A stretch of DNA of 64,000 nucleotides from Massilia sp. TS11 (GTDB lineage Bacteria > Pseudomonadota > Gammaproteobacteria > Burkholderiales > Burkholderiaceae_D): the NCBI RefSeq assembly GCF_022012445.1, contig NZ_JAKLTS010000004.1, positions 248,001-312,000 on the forward strand, in the 5' to 3' direction. The notes below the pieces were generated by a model. That model was not told where the DNA came from and did not search any database. It saw only the letters and a list, made by a program, of their open reading frames with translations. Each line of letters begins with the position of its first letter. Positions within the stretch are counted from its first letter, which is position 1. Shown piece after piece: positions 29,198-37,595 of this stretch. The position numbers were made by a program, and so were the translations under genes.

Positions 29198-30709
29198 TTG
29201 GATAGTCTGCACATCGGCGCCCTGGTGGCGCACCACGCGCGCTACCGGCCGGGCGCGCGCGCCCTGTGGGCCAGCGGCGCCTGGCACGACTGGGCCGGCC
29301 TCAATGCGCGCACGGCGCGCCTGGCCCTGGCGCTGGAACGCGCCGGTGTCGGTCATGGCGCGCGCGTGGTCACCGTATTGACCAACTGCGTCGAACTGGT
29401 CGACGTCTACTGGGCCTGCGCGCGCCTGGGCGCGGTGGCGGTGCCGCTGTCGCCGCTGCTAACGGCCAGCGGCCTGCGCACCCTGCTGGCGGACGCCGCC
29501 CCGCGCGTGGTGTTCTACAACGCGGCCAGCCAGGCCGCCGTGCAGGAAGCCTGCGCCGGCAGCGCGGCCGTGCTGGTCGGTGTGGAAGACGACTACGCCG
29601 CCTTCGTGGCCGGCTGCGCAGACCAGCAGGTCCCGGCCGCGCTGGCGCCCGACGATGTCTTCAACATCATGTACACCAGCGGCACCACCGGTCTGCCCAA
29701 GGGCATCGTCTTGACCCACCGCATCCGCGCCCACTACTGCACGCTGCTGGCCAATGCCTGGCGCATGGACGCCCAGTCGGTCGCCCTGCACACGGGCGCG
29801 CTGGTATTCAACGGCGCCTTCGTCACCCTGCTGCCGGCCCTGATGTGCGGCGCCGCCTTCATCCTGCATTCGGCCTTTGATCCGGCCGCCTTTATCGACA
29901 CGGTCGAACGCGAAGGCGTGACCCACACGATGCTGGTGCCCTCGCAGATCGCGGCGATTCTCGAACAGCCGGGCTTCGATCCGACCCGTCTGGCCTCGCT
30001 GCGCGTGCTGGTCTCGCTCGGCGCGCCGCTGCCGCTGGCGCACAAGGAGAAGCTGCAGCAGGTGCTGCCCGATCGCCTGCACGAACTGTATGGACTGACC
30101 GAGGGCTTCGTCACCATCCTCGACAAGGTCGACGCCGTGCGCAAGCGCGGCTCGGTCGGCCTGCCGCCGCCCTTCTTCGAACTGCGCATCGTCGACGAGG
30201 CGGGCCAGCCGGTGGCGGCCGGCACGGTCGGCGAGATCGCCGGACGCGGCCCGTTTCTGATGGCCGGCTACTACGGCAAGCCGGAGCTGACCGCCCAGAC
30301 CCTGCGCGACGGCTGGCTGATGACGGGCGACCTTGGCTATGTCGACCAGGACGGCTTCCTGTATCTGGTCGACCGCAAGAAGGACATGATCGACTCGGGC
30401 GGCGTAAAGGTCTACCCGCGCGACATCGAGGAAGTGATCGCGCACCATCCGGCCGTGCTGGAGGCCGTGGTCTTCGGCATCCCCGATGAGAAATGGGGCG
30501 AGACGCCGATGGCCGCCGTCCAGCTCAAGCCGGGCGCCAGCGCCGACGCCGAAGAACTGCGCGCCTGGGTCAATGCGCGCGTCGGCGCACGCTACCAGCG
30601 CCTGGCGCGGCTGGCCATCCATGCGCAGCTGCCGCGCAGCGCGGCCGGCAAGATCCTCAAGCGCGAACTGCGCGAAGCATTTTGGGCGGGCCATGGGCGC
30701 GCCATCTGA
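29198..30709 (+). CDS. AMP-binding acyl/aryl-CoA ligase
   Basis: 503 aa starting at TTG 29198 behind GAGGGAGAGG; no ATG fits the domain start. ANL-superfamily motifs are intact: A3 YTSGTTGLPKGIVLTH, A5 YGLTEG, A7 TGDLGYVDQDGFLYLVDRKKDM and A10 PRSAAGKILKREL. It should activate a carboxylic acid with ATP and couple it to CoA. Chain length or aromatic specificity is not readable. The gene carries the LysR-type operator upstream and is followed by a second such element. Confidence 0.9.
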   Translation: MDSLHIGALVAHHARYRPGARALWASGAWHDWAGLNARTARLALALERAGVGHGARVVTVLTNCVELVDVYWACARLGAVAVPLSPLLTASGLRTLLADAAPRVVFYNAASQAAVQEACAGSAAVLVGVEDDYAAFVAGCADQQVPAALAPDDVFNIMYTSGTTGLPKGIVLTHRIRAHYCTLLANAWRMDAQSVALHTGALVFNGAFVTLLPALMCGAAFILHSAFDPAAFIDTVEREGVTHTMLVPSQIAAILEQPGFDPTRLASLRVLVSLGAPLPLAHKEKLQQVLPDRLHELYGLTEGFVTILDKVDAVRKRGSVGLPPPFFELRIVDEAGQPVAAGTVGEIAGRGPFLMAGYYGKPELTAQTLRDGWLMTGDLGYVDQDGFLYLVDRKKDMIDSGGVKVYPRDIEEVIAHHPAVLEAVVFGIPDEKWGETPMAAVQLKPGASADAEELRAWVNARVGARYQRLARLAIHAQLPRSAAGKILKRELREAFWAGHGRAI

Positions 30710-30712
30710 ATC

Positions 30713-30728
30713 TGTGCATCCGTGCACA
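30713..30728. promoter_or_regulatory. Inverted repeat operator before hydrolase-SDR-ABC operon
   Basis: TGTGCATCCGTGCACA: perfect 6-bp arms, 4-bp spacer, 3 bp after the ligase stop and about 80 bp before the hydrolase ATG. Third member of the element set. Confidence 0.65.
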
Positions 30729-30806
30729 TTGGGCGGGCATGGCCTGGTCTTCCGGGCCCTGTCCAAATCGCGCACACTGCGCGCCAACACACACCTGTAA
30801 GGGCCG

Positions 30807-31685
30807 ATGATCGTGACCGACTTCTACGAACTGCGCTATACCAGCCGTGATGGCCTGCGCCTGTATGCCCGCGACTATCCGGGCCACGGCGGCGAGGCGA
30901 AACTGCCCGTGATCTGCATCCACGGCCTGACCCGCAATTCGGCCGACTTCGAAGACGTGGCGCCGTGGATTGCGGCCCAGGGCCGGCGCGTGATCGCGGT
31001 CGACGTGCGCGGGCGCGGCTTCTCCGACTACGATCCCGATCCGGCCCACTACGTGCCGCCCGTGTACGCCGACGACGTGGCCAAGCTGGCCCACGACCTG
31101 GGCATCGAACGCGCCGTCTTTATCGGCACCTCGATGGGCGGCCTGATCACGATGACGGTCGCGCTCAAGCACTCGAAGCTGATCGCCGCGGCCGTGCTGA
31201 ACGACGTCGGCCCGGCCATCTCGGTGCGCGGCCTGACCCGCATCGCCGGTTACGCCGGGCGCGGCGAGGCCTTCACCAGCTGGGAGGAAGCGGCCCAGTA
31301 CACGGCCAATATCAACAGCTACGCCTTCCCCAACAACAGCATGGACGAATGGATGCGCTGGACCCGGCGCGCCTTCGTCCAGAAGGAAAACGGCGAGCTG
31401 GCCATGCGCTACGACCCGAACATCGCCCTGCCGGTGCGCACCGGGAAGCTCAAGCCGACCTCCTTCATCGCGCGCTACGCCTTCAAGCGCCTGGCCAATA
31501 AACGCCCGACCATGCTGGTGCGCGGTCTGCTGTCGGACTTGATCGAAGCGCCGCAAGTCGCCATGATGCGCAAGTTGGCGCCCACGCTGGAAGTGGTGGA
31601 CGTGCCCGAGGTGGGCCACGCGCCGATGCTGAATGAACCGGAAGTGCAGGCCGCGCTGGCCGCCTTCCTCGCCAAAGTCGATTAA
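30807..31685 (+). CDS. Alpha/beta-hydrolase
   Basis: 292 aa; ATG 30807. Nucleophile elbow GTSMGG with Ser109, oxyanion segment ICIHGLTRNS, DVRGRGFSD, and the late VGHAPML supplying His; an acid residue lies near LSDLIEA. It is soluble and cytoplasmic. In this operon it could cleave an ester, lactone or ring-opened intermediate before or after CoA ligation. Followed after 14 bp by the SDR. Confidence 0.9.
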   Translation: MIVTDFYELRYTSRDGLRLYARDYPGHGGEAKLPVICIHGLTRNSADFEDVAPWIAAQGRRVIAVDVRGRGFSDYDPDPAHYVPPVYADDVAKLAHDLGIERAVFIGTSMGGLITMTVALKHSKLIAAAVLNDVGPAISVRGLTRIAGYAGRGEAFTSWEEAAQYTANINSYAFPNNSMDEWMRWTRRAFVQKENGELAMRYDPNIALPVRTGKLKPTSFIARYAFKRLANKRPTMLVRGLLSDLIEAPQVAMMRKLAPTLEVVDVPEVGHAPMLNEPEVQAALAAFLAKVD

Positions 31686-31699
31686 GTGTAAGGACAAGC

Positions 31700-32443
31700 A
31701 TGAACCTCGCAGGGAAAACCATCGTCGTCACCGGCGCCGCCCAGGGCATCGGTCTGGCCATCGCCAGCCGCTGCGCCGAGAACGGGGCCAAGGTCGCGCT
31801 CTGGGACTATCAGGCCGACGGCCTGGCCAATGCCATCGAACGCCTGGCCGCCGTCGCGCCGCGCGCCGAAACCTCGTCCTTCGTGGTCGACGTGTCGGAC
31901 CTGGCGGCCGTGCAGGCCGCGGCCAAGGCCACGCTGGAGCGCTTCGGCAGCATCGATGGCCTGGTCAATAACGCCGGCGTGGTGGCCGATGCCCAGCTGA
32001 CCAAGATGAGCGAGGCCCAGTGGGACCGCGTCATCGACATCAACCTCAAGGGCGTGTTCAACTGCACGCGCGCCTGCGTCGACGCACTGATCGACAGCCA
32101 CGGCGCGATCGTCAATATCTCGTCGATCGTCGGCCTGTCCGGCAATTTCGGCCAGACCAATTACGCCGCCGCCAAGGCCGGTGTGCTCGGCATGAACAAG
32201 ACCTGGGCGCGTGAACTGGGCCGCAAGGGCGTGCGCAGCAATGCGATCTGCCCGGGCTTTGTCGAAACCCCGATCCTCGCCTCGATGCCGCCCAAGGTGA
32301 TCGATGCGATGCTGGCCCAGGTGCCGCAAAAACGCCTCGGCCAACCGCGCGAAATCGCCGCGGCCGTGGTCTTCCTGCTTTCTTCCGAAGCCAGCTACAT
32401 TAATGGCGCCACGCTCGAAGTCACGGGCGGCCTGTCGATCTAA
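31700..32443 (+). CDS. Short-chain dehydrogenase/reductase
   Basis: 247 aa classical SDR. Cofactor motif TGAAQGIG (11-18), NNAG (90-93), catalytic Ser (S141/S142), Tyr155 and Lys159. Asp36 closes the second beta strand, which usually indicates NAD+ rather than NADP+, so it probably oxidises a hydroxyl in a catabolic pathway (3-hydroxyacyl or similar) although its sequence also resembles FabG. Same operon as the hydrolase. Confidence 0.92.
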   Translation: MNLAGKTIVVTGAAQGIGLAIASRCAENGAKVALWDYQADGLANAIERLAAVAPRAETSSFVVDVSDLAAVQAAAKATLERFGSIDGLVNNAGVVADAQLTKMSEAQWDRVIDINLKGVFNCTRACVDALIDSHGAIVNISSIVGLSGNFGQTNYAAAKAGVLGMNKTWARELGRKGVRSNAICPGFVETPILASMPPKVIDAMLAQVPQKRLGQPREIAAAVVFLLSSEASYINGATLEVTGGLSI

Positions 32444-32454
32444 CGGAGACACTC

Positions 32455-33624
32455 ATGAAAAAACTGCTGCCCCTGCTGCTCGCGCTCGGCCCTGTGCTGG
32501 CCAGCGCCCAGGACTACAAGATCGCCCTCATCACCGGCAAGACCGGCGCGCTGGAACCGTATGCGCGCGAGACCGAAACCGGCTTCATGCTCGGTCTGGA
32601 ATACCTGACCAAGGGGACCATGACAGTCAATGGCCACAAGCTGAAAGTCATCGTCAAGGACGACCAGTCCAAGCCCGACCTGGGCCGCACCCTGCTGGCC
32701 GAAGCCTATGGCGACGACAAGGTCGACATCGCAGTCGGCACCTCCTCGTCCGGCTCGGCGCTGGCGATGCTGCCGGTGGCCGCCGAACACAAGAAAGTGC
32801 TGATCGTGGAGCCGGCCGTGGCCGACGCCATCACGGCCGAAAAATGGAACCGCTATATCTTCCGCACGGCGCGCAGCTCGATGCAGGACGGCCTGGCCGC
32901 CGCCTCCACCTTCAAGAGCGGCAGCGTGGGCTTTCTGACCCAGGATAACGCCTTCGGCAAAGACGGCGTGAAGGCCGCCAAGGAGGCCCTGGCCGCCACC
33001 GGCAGCAAGGCCAAGGTCGTGCACGAAGAGTACGCCGCGCCGGCCGCCACCGACTTCACCGCCTCGGCCCAGCGCCTGTTCGACGCCCTCAAGGACAAGC
33101 CGCAGCCGCGCGTGCTGGCGATCGCCTGGGCCGGCCCGAACCCGATGAACAAGATCGCCGATATGCGCCCCGAGCGCTATGGCATCACGCTCGCCCCGGG
33201 CGGCAATATCCTGCCGGTGCTGAAAACCTGGAAGGCCTATGCCGGCACCGAAGGCACGATCACTTACTACTACGGCTTCCCCAAGAACCCGATGAACGAC
33301 TGGTTCGTGGCCGAGCACACCAAGCGCTTCAAGGCCCCGCCCGACATGTTCACGGCCGGTGGCTTCGCCGCCGCCAGTGCCGTCGTCACGGCCCTGAGCA
33401 AGGCCGGCAGCGCCGACACCGAAAAGCTGATCGCCACGCTGGAAGGCATGGAGTACGACACGCCCAAGGGCAAGGCCAAGTTCCGCAAGGAAGACCACCA
33501 ATCGCTGCAGCCGATGTACCACTTCCGCATCAAGAAGGACCAGAAGAACGAATGGGACCTGCTGGAACTGGTGCGTGAGATTCCCGCCGCCGAACTGCCG
33601 CTGCCGATCAAGAACAAACGATGA
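32455..33624 (+). CDS. Liv-type ABC transporter substrate-binding protein
   Basis: 389 aa, signal peptide 1-19 (LASAQD). The type I periplasmic binding fold is indicated by IALITGKTGALEPYARETETGFMLGLEYL and VGTSSSGSALAMLPVAAEHKKVLIVEP. The ligand is unknown; members of this family bind amino acids, amides or aromatic acids. Its stop overlaps the next ATG (ATGA). Confidence 0.92.
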   Translation: MKKLLPLLLALGPVLASAQDYKIALITGKTGALEPYARETETGFMLGLEYLTKGTMTVNGHKLKVIVKDDQSKPDLGRTLLAEAYGDDKVDIAVGTSSSGSALAMLPVAAEHKKVLIVEPAVADAITAEKWNRYIFRTARSSMQDGLAAASTFKSGSVGFLTQDNAFGKDGVKAAKEALAATGSKAKVVHEEYAAPAATDFTASAQRLFDALKDKPQPRVLAIAWAGPNPMNKIADMRPERYGITLAPGGNILPVLKTWKAYAGTEGTITYYYGFPKNPMNDWFVAEHTKRFKAPPDMFTAGGFAAASAVVTALSKAGSADTEKLIATLEGMEYDTPKGKAKFRKEDHQSLQPMYHFRIKKDQKNEWDLLELVREIPAAELPLPIKNKR

Positions 33625-34382
33625 GCCATCCCTCGCTCGCCACCCACGACCTGACGATCCGCTTTGGCGGCCATGTGGCCGTCAACGGCGTGAGCGCCGC
33701 GTTCCGGCCCGGCGAACTGACCGTGATCGTCGGCCCGAACGGGGCCGGCAAGACCACCTTCTTCAACCTGATCTCGGGCCAGCTGCCGGCCAGCGCCGGC
33801 CAGGTCCAGCTGTTCGGCGAAGACATCACGGCGCTGTCGGCGGCCGGACGCGCCCGGCGCGGCATCGGGCGCGCCTTCCAGCTCACCAATCTGTTCCCGC
33901 ATCTGTCGGTAATGGAGAACGTGCGCCTGGCCGTGCAGGCGCGCGCCGGTCTCGGTCTGAACATGTGGTCGATCTGGTTCCAGCACCGCGAACTGATCGA
34001 GAAGGCCGAATACTATCTGGAGCGCGTGGCCCTGATCGGCCGGCGCGACCAGGCCGTGGCCGCCCTGCCCCATGGCGACAAGCGCAAGCTCGAAGTGGCG
34101 ATCCTGCTCGCGCTCGAACCGGCGGTGCTGATGTTCGACGAGCCGACCGCCGGCATGAGCGTCGATGAAGTGCCGGTCGTGCTCGACCTGATCCACCAGG
34201 TCAAGGCCGACAGCTCGAAAACCGTGCTCCTGGTCGAGCACAAGATGGATGTGGTGCGCGCCCTGGCCGACCGCATCATCGTCCTGCACCACGGCAGCCT
34301 GGTGGCCGACGGCGCCCCGGCCGACGTGATGGCCATGCCGATCGTGCAGGAAGCCTATCTTGGAGTCGCCGCCGATGTCTGA
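33621..34382 (+). CDS. ABC transporter ATP-binding protein (LivG-like)
   Basis: 253 aa. Walker A GPNGAGKTT, a signature region seen as ALPHGDKRKLEVAIL (the canonical LSGG is replaced by LPHGDKRK, as in other LivG-type proteins), Walker B LMFDEPTAGMS and H-loop LLVEHKMD. One of two ATPases of the Liv-type importer. Start overlaps the binding-protein stop. Confidence 0.94.
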   Translation: MSHPSLATHDLTIRFGGHVAVNGVSAAFRPGELTVIVGPNGAGKTTFFNLISGQLPASAGQVQLFGEDITALSAAGRARRGIGRAFQLTNLFPHLSVMENVRLAVQARAGLGLNMWSIWFQHRELIEKAEYYLERVALIGRRDQAVAALPHGDKRKLEVAILLALEPAVLMFDEPTAGMSVDEVPVVLDLIHQVKADSSKTVLLVEHKMDVVRALADRIIVLHHGSLVADGAPADVMAMPIVQEAYLGVAADV

Positions 34383-35097
34383 CGCCCTGCTTTCGCTGAC
34401 CGGTGTGCACACCCACATCGGCGATTACCACATCCTGCAAGGGGTGGACCTGGAGGTGCCGCGCGGCGGCATCACCGTGCTGCTGGGCCGTAACGGCGCC
34501 GGCAAGACCACCACCCTGCGCACCATCATGGGCCTGTGGCGCGCCAGCGCCGGCGAACTGCGCTTCGACGGCCGTTCGCTGCGCGGCCTGGACACGCCGG
34601 CCATCGCCCAGGCGGGCATCGCCTACGTGCCCGAGTCGATGGCCGTATTCGGCCAGCTGACCGTGCGCGAGAACCTGGTGCTGGCCGCGCGTGCCGGCGC
34701 CATCGACAGCGCGCGCCTGGACTGGATCTTCAGCTTCTTCCCGGCCCTGAAGACCTTCTGGCATGCGCAGGCCGGCAATCTGTCGGGCGGCCAGAAGCAG
34801 ATGGTCGCGATCGCGCGCGCCATCATCGAGCCGCGCGCCCTGCTGCTGGTGGACGAACCGACCAAGGGCCTGTCCCCGGCCATCGTGCTCAAGCTGCTCG
34901 AGGCCTTCCGCCAGCTGAAGGAGCAGACCACGATCCTGCTGGTCGAACAGAACTTCAATTTCGTGCGCCAGCTCGGCGACACCGTCGCCGTGATGGACGA
35001 TGGCCGCATCGTCCACCGCGGCACGATGGCCGCACTGGCGGCCGACCGCGCGCTGCAGGAGCAGCTGCTCGGCCTGGCCCTGGACGCCCACCAATAG
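34375..35097 (+). CDS. ABC transporter ATP-binding protein (LivF-like)
   Basis: 240 aa from ATG 34375 (GGAG 9 nt upstream), overlapping the LivG-like stop by 8 bp; a start at 34360 is less likely. Walker A GRNGAGKTTT, signature LSGGQKQMVAIARA, Walker B LLLVDEPTKGLSP. The second ATPase subunit. Confidence 0.94.
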   Translation: MSDALLSLTGVHTHIGDYHILQGVDLEVPRGGITVLLGRNGAGKTTTLRTIMGLWRASAGELRFDGRSLRGLDTPAIAQAGIAYVPESMAVFGQLTVRENLVLAARAGAIDSARLDWIFSFFPALKTFWHAQAGNLSGGQKQMVAIARAIIEPRALLLVDEPTKGLSPAIVLKLLEAFRQLKEQTTILLVEQNFNFVRQLGDTVAVMDDGRIVHRGTMAALAADRALQEQLLGLALDAHQ

Positions 35098-35106
35098 GAT
35101 GCAAAC

Positions 35107-36096
35107 ATGACGGACCAAGCCCTGCCCGCCGCCCCGCGCGATCTGGCCCCGCTGCTGCTGGCGCCCGCGCTGATGCTGGCCATGCTGCCCCTGGTCGGCA
35201 GCCTGCCGACCTGGATCACGCTCACCGTCGCCGGTCTGGCGATGGGGATGATGATCTTCATTATGGCCAGCGGCCTGACCCTGGTGTTCGGCCTGATGGA
35301 CGTGCTCAATTTCGGCCACGGCGCCTTCGTCGCGGTCGGCGCCTTCACCGCCACCCTGGTGCTGGCGCCGCTGCATGGCTGGATGGAGGCCGAATCCCTG
35401 GGCGCCAATCTGGCCGCCCTGGGCCTGGCCGTGGGCGGCGCCATGGCCGCCACCGCCCTGCTCGGCTGGGCCTTCGAACGGGTGCTGGTGCGCCCCGTGT
35501 ATGGCCAGCACCTGCGCCAGATCCTGATTACCATGGGTGGCATGATCGTCGCCGAGCAGCTGATCCTGGTCGTGTTCGGCCCCGAGCAGCTGCCGCTGCC
35601 GCTGCCGCCGACCCTGCGCGGCGCCTTCATCGTGGGCGAAGCGGCGATCGAAAAATACCGGCTGCTGGCGATCGTGGTCGGCGTGCTGGTCTTCCTCGGC
35701 ATGACCCTGACCCTGAACCGCACCCGCCTTGGCCTCTTGATACGCGCCGGTGTCGAAAACGGCGAGATGGTCGAAGCCCTCGGCTACCGCATCCGCCGCC
35801 TGTTCGTGGCCGTGTTCGCGGCCGGTTCGGCCCTGGCCGGCCTCGGTGGCGTGATGTGGGGCCTGTACAAGGAGACCCTGTCGGCCGGCATGGGCGGCGA
35901 AGTGATGGTGATGGTGTTCATTGCCGTGATCATCGGCGGCCTCGGTTCGATCGGCGGCTGCTTCATCGGCGCCCTGCTGATGGCCCTGACCGCCAACTAC
36001 GCCGGCTTCCTGGCGCCGAAACTGGCCCTGCTGTCGAACGTGATCCTGATGATCGCCGTGCTGCTCTGGCGCCCGGCTGGCCTGATGAGGAAATAA
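35107..36096 (+). CDS. ABC transporter permease (LivH-like)
   Basis: 329 aa, about eight transmembrane helices. Family marks: SGLTLVFGLMDVLNFGHGAFVAVGAF near the N-terminus and the EAA-like loop region RTRLGLLIRAGVENGEMVEALGYRIRRLF. Inner-membrane subunit of the importer. Confidence 0.94.
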   Translation: MTDQALPAAPRDLAPLLLAPALMLAMLPLVGSLPTWITLTVAGLAMGMMIFIMASGLTLVFGLMDVLNFGHGAFVAVGAFTATLVLAPLHGWMEAESLGANLAALGLAVGGAMAATALLGWAFERVLVRPVYGQHLRQILITMGGMIVAEQLILVVFGPEQLPLPLPPTLRGAFIVGEAAIEKYRLLAIVVGVLVFLGMTLTLNRTRLGLLIRAGVENGEMVEALGYRIRRLFVAVFAAGSALAGLGGVMWGLYKETLSAGMGGEVMVMVFIAVIIGGLGSIGGCFIGALLMALTANYAGFLAPKLALLSNVILMIAVLLWRPAGLMRK

Positions 36097-36097
36097 G

Positions 36098-37108
36098 ATG
36101 CTGACCACCCTGCTCTCCGGCGACCTGCCGAAAAGCCGTACCCTGAGCGCCCTGCTGCTGATCGTGCTGTTCGGCCTGGCCGCCACGCCCTGGCTGGTCA
36201 GCGGCGCGCGCCCGCTGAATACGGCCGCCACCATCTGCATCTACATCGTGCTGGTGGCCTCCTACGATCTGCTGCTCGGCTATACGGGCATCGTCTCCTT
36301 CGCCCACACGATGTTCTTCGGGATCGGCGCCTACGGGGTCGGCCTGGCCCTGTCCGACGAGGGCGCCGGCTGGACCGAGGCGGCGCTCGGCCTGGTCGCG
36401 GCCCTGGTCCTGAGCCTGCTGCTGGCCCTGGTCATCGGCCTGTTCGCGCTGCGCGTGCGCGCCATCTTCTACGCCATGATCACGCTGGCCGTGGCCTCCA
36501 CCTTCGCGGTGCTGGCCTCGCAGCTGTCGGACCTGACCGGCGGCGAGGATGGCAAGACCTTCAGCGTGCCGGCCCCGCTCGGCGACAGCAAGCTGCTCAC
36601 CTACTACCTGGTGTTCGGCGCCGCCTTGCTGATCTTCCTGGCCCTGCTGCGCCTGGTCAATTCGCCGTTCGGCCGGGTGCTGCAGGCGATCCGCGAAAAC
36701 GAATTCCGCGCCGAGGCGCTCGGCTACCGCACCGTGGTCTACCGCGTCTGGGCGAATATCATCGGCGCCCTGGCGGCCTGCCTGGCCGGCGCCCTGATGG
36801 CCCTGTGGCTGCGCTATGTGGGGCCGAAGACCACGCTCGGCTTCGAGATCATGACCGACATCCTGCTGATCGTCGTCATCGGCGGCATGGGCACGATGTA
36901 CGGGGCCGTGATCGGCGCCGCCCTGTTCATCCTGGCCCAGAACTATCTGAAGGAACTGATGGGCCATGCGGCCGAAGCCGCCTCGAGCCTGCCGCTGCTG
37001 GCCAATGCCCTGCAGCCGGACCGCTGGCTGCTCTGGCTGGGTCTGCTGTTCATCGTCGCCGTCTACTTCTTCCCGGCCGGAATCGTCGGCCGCCTGCGTG
37101 CGCGCTAG
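36098..37108 (+). CDS. ABC transporter permease (LivM-like)
   Basis: 336 aa, about ten transmembrane helices. Motifs SYDLLLGYTGIVSFAHTMFFGIGAYGVGLAL and SPFGRVLQAIRENEFRAEALGYRTVVYRVWANIIGA mark LivM-type permeases. Directly after the LivH-like gene. It closes the six-gene operon that starts at 30807. Confidence 0.94.
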   Translation: MLTTLLSGDLPKSRTLSALLLIVLFGLAATPWLVSGARPLNTAATICIYIVLVASYDLLLGYTGIVSFAHTMFFGIGAYGVGLALSDEGAGWTEAALGLVAALVLSLLLALVIGLFALRVRAIFYAMITLAVASTFAVLASQLSDLTGGEDGKTFSVPAPLGDSKLLTYYLVFGAALLIFLALLRLVNSPFGRVLQAIRENEFRAEALGYRTVVYRVWANIIGALAACLAGALMALWLRYVGPKTTLGFEIMTDILLIVVIGGMGTMYGAVIGAALFILAQNYLKELMGHAAEAASSLPLLANALQPDRWLLWLGLLFIVAVYFFPAGIVGRLRAR

Positions 37109-37145
37109 CCTCCCGCACCCCTGACAATTCGCAAACGGACGTTGT

Positions 37146-37175
37146 CATTCTCGCCATAACGTAAAGGCGAGAATG
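37146..37175 (+). repeat. Hairpin after LivM-like gene
   Basis: CATTCTCGCC and GGCGAGAATG form a perfect 10-bp inverted repeat around a 10-nt loop, 37 bp downstream of the last transporter gene. No U-run follows, so it is either a structured 3' end or an operator for the next gene. Confidence 0.5.
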
Positions 37176-37235
37176 GCCGTCGCGCGGCCAGCGCACGGGT
37201 TCCCCATCCCACTGGCATTGACGAAAGTTTGCGCT

Positions 37236-37595
37236 ATGAAATTCCTCTCTCCCGTCCTGCTCGCCTTGCTCGCCGCCCAGGCGTCGGCCCAGCAAGTGAT
37301 CATGGTGCGCGACCCCGACACGGGCCAGACGCGCGCTGCCACCGCGGCTGAAATGGCCGAACTGCAAGCCCAGTCCACGTCCAAGGCCTCCATGCTGGCC
37401 AGCAAACCCCAGCCGCCGCGCGCCGAGCTGCGCCGCGACGGCAGCCAGCGCGTCCCGCTCGGGCGCAGCCGCTTCTCGTATTCGGTGGTCCAGCGCGATG
37501 GCGCCGGCCAGCTGCACGAGCACTGTGTGCAGGGCGAGGGTGCCGCCACCCAGTCCGTGCACCAGCAGCCGGAGGCCCGCCATGAAGACCGCTAA
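37236..37595 (+). CDS. Secreted protein with post-PEP-CTERM-1-like domain
   Basis: 119 aa from ATG 37236; longer in-frame starts add an implausible Pro/Ala N-terminus. Signal peptide 1-18 (AQASAQ). The mature start VIMVRDPDTGQTRAATAAEMAEL resembles the VVRDxxTGxLRxxTxxE motif of proteins annotated post-PEP-CTERM-1 domain in Oxalobacteraceae. It overlaps the next gene by 14 bp, implying coupling with the PA-domain protease. Function unknown. Confidence 0.7.
   Translation: MKFLSPVLLALLAAQASAQQVIMVRDPDTGQTRAATAAEMAELQAQSTSKASMLASKPQPPRAELRRDGSQRVPLGRSRFSYSVVQRDGAGQLHEHCVQGEGAATQSVHQQPEARHEDR

Noticed and set aside
34276..36240. Minus-strand 654-codon frame
   Set aside because: Antisense to the LivG/LivF/LivH-like genes.
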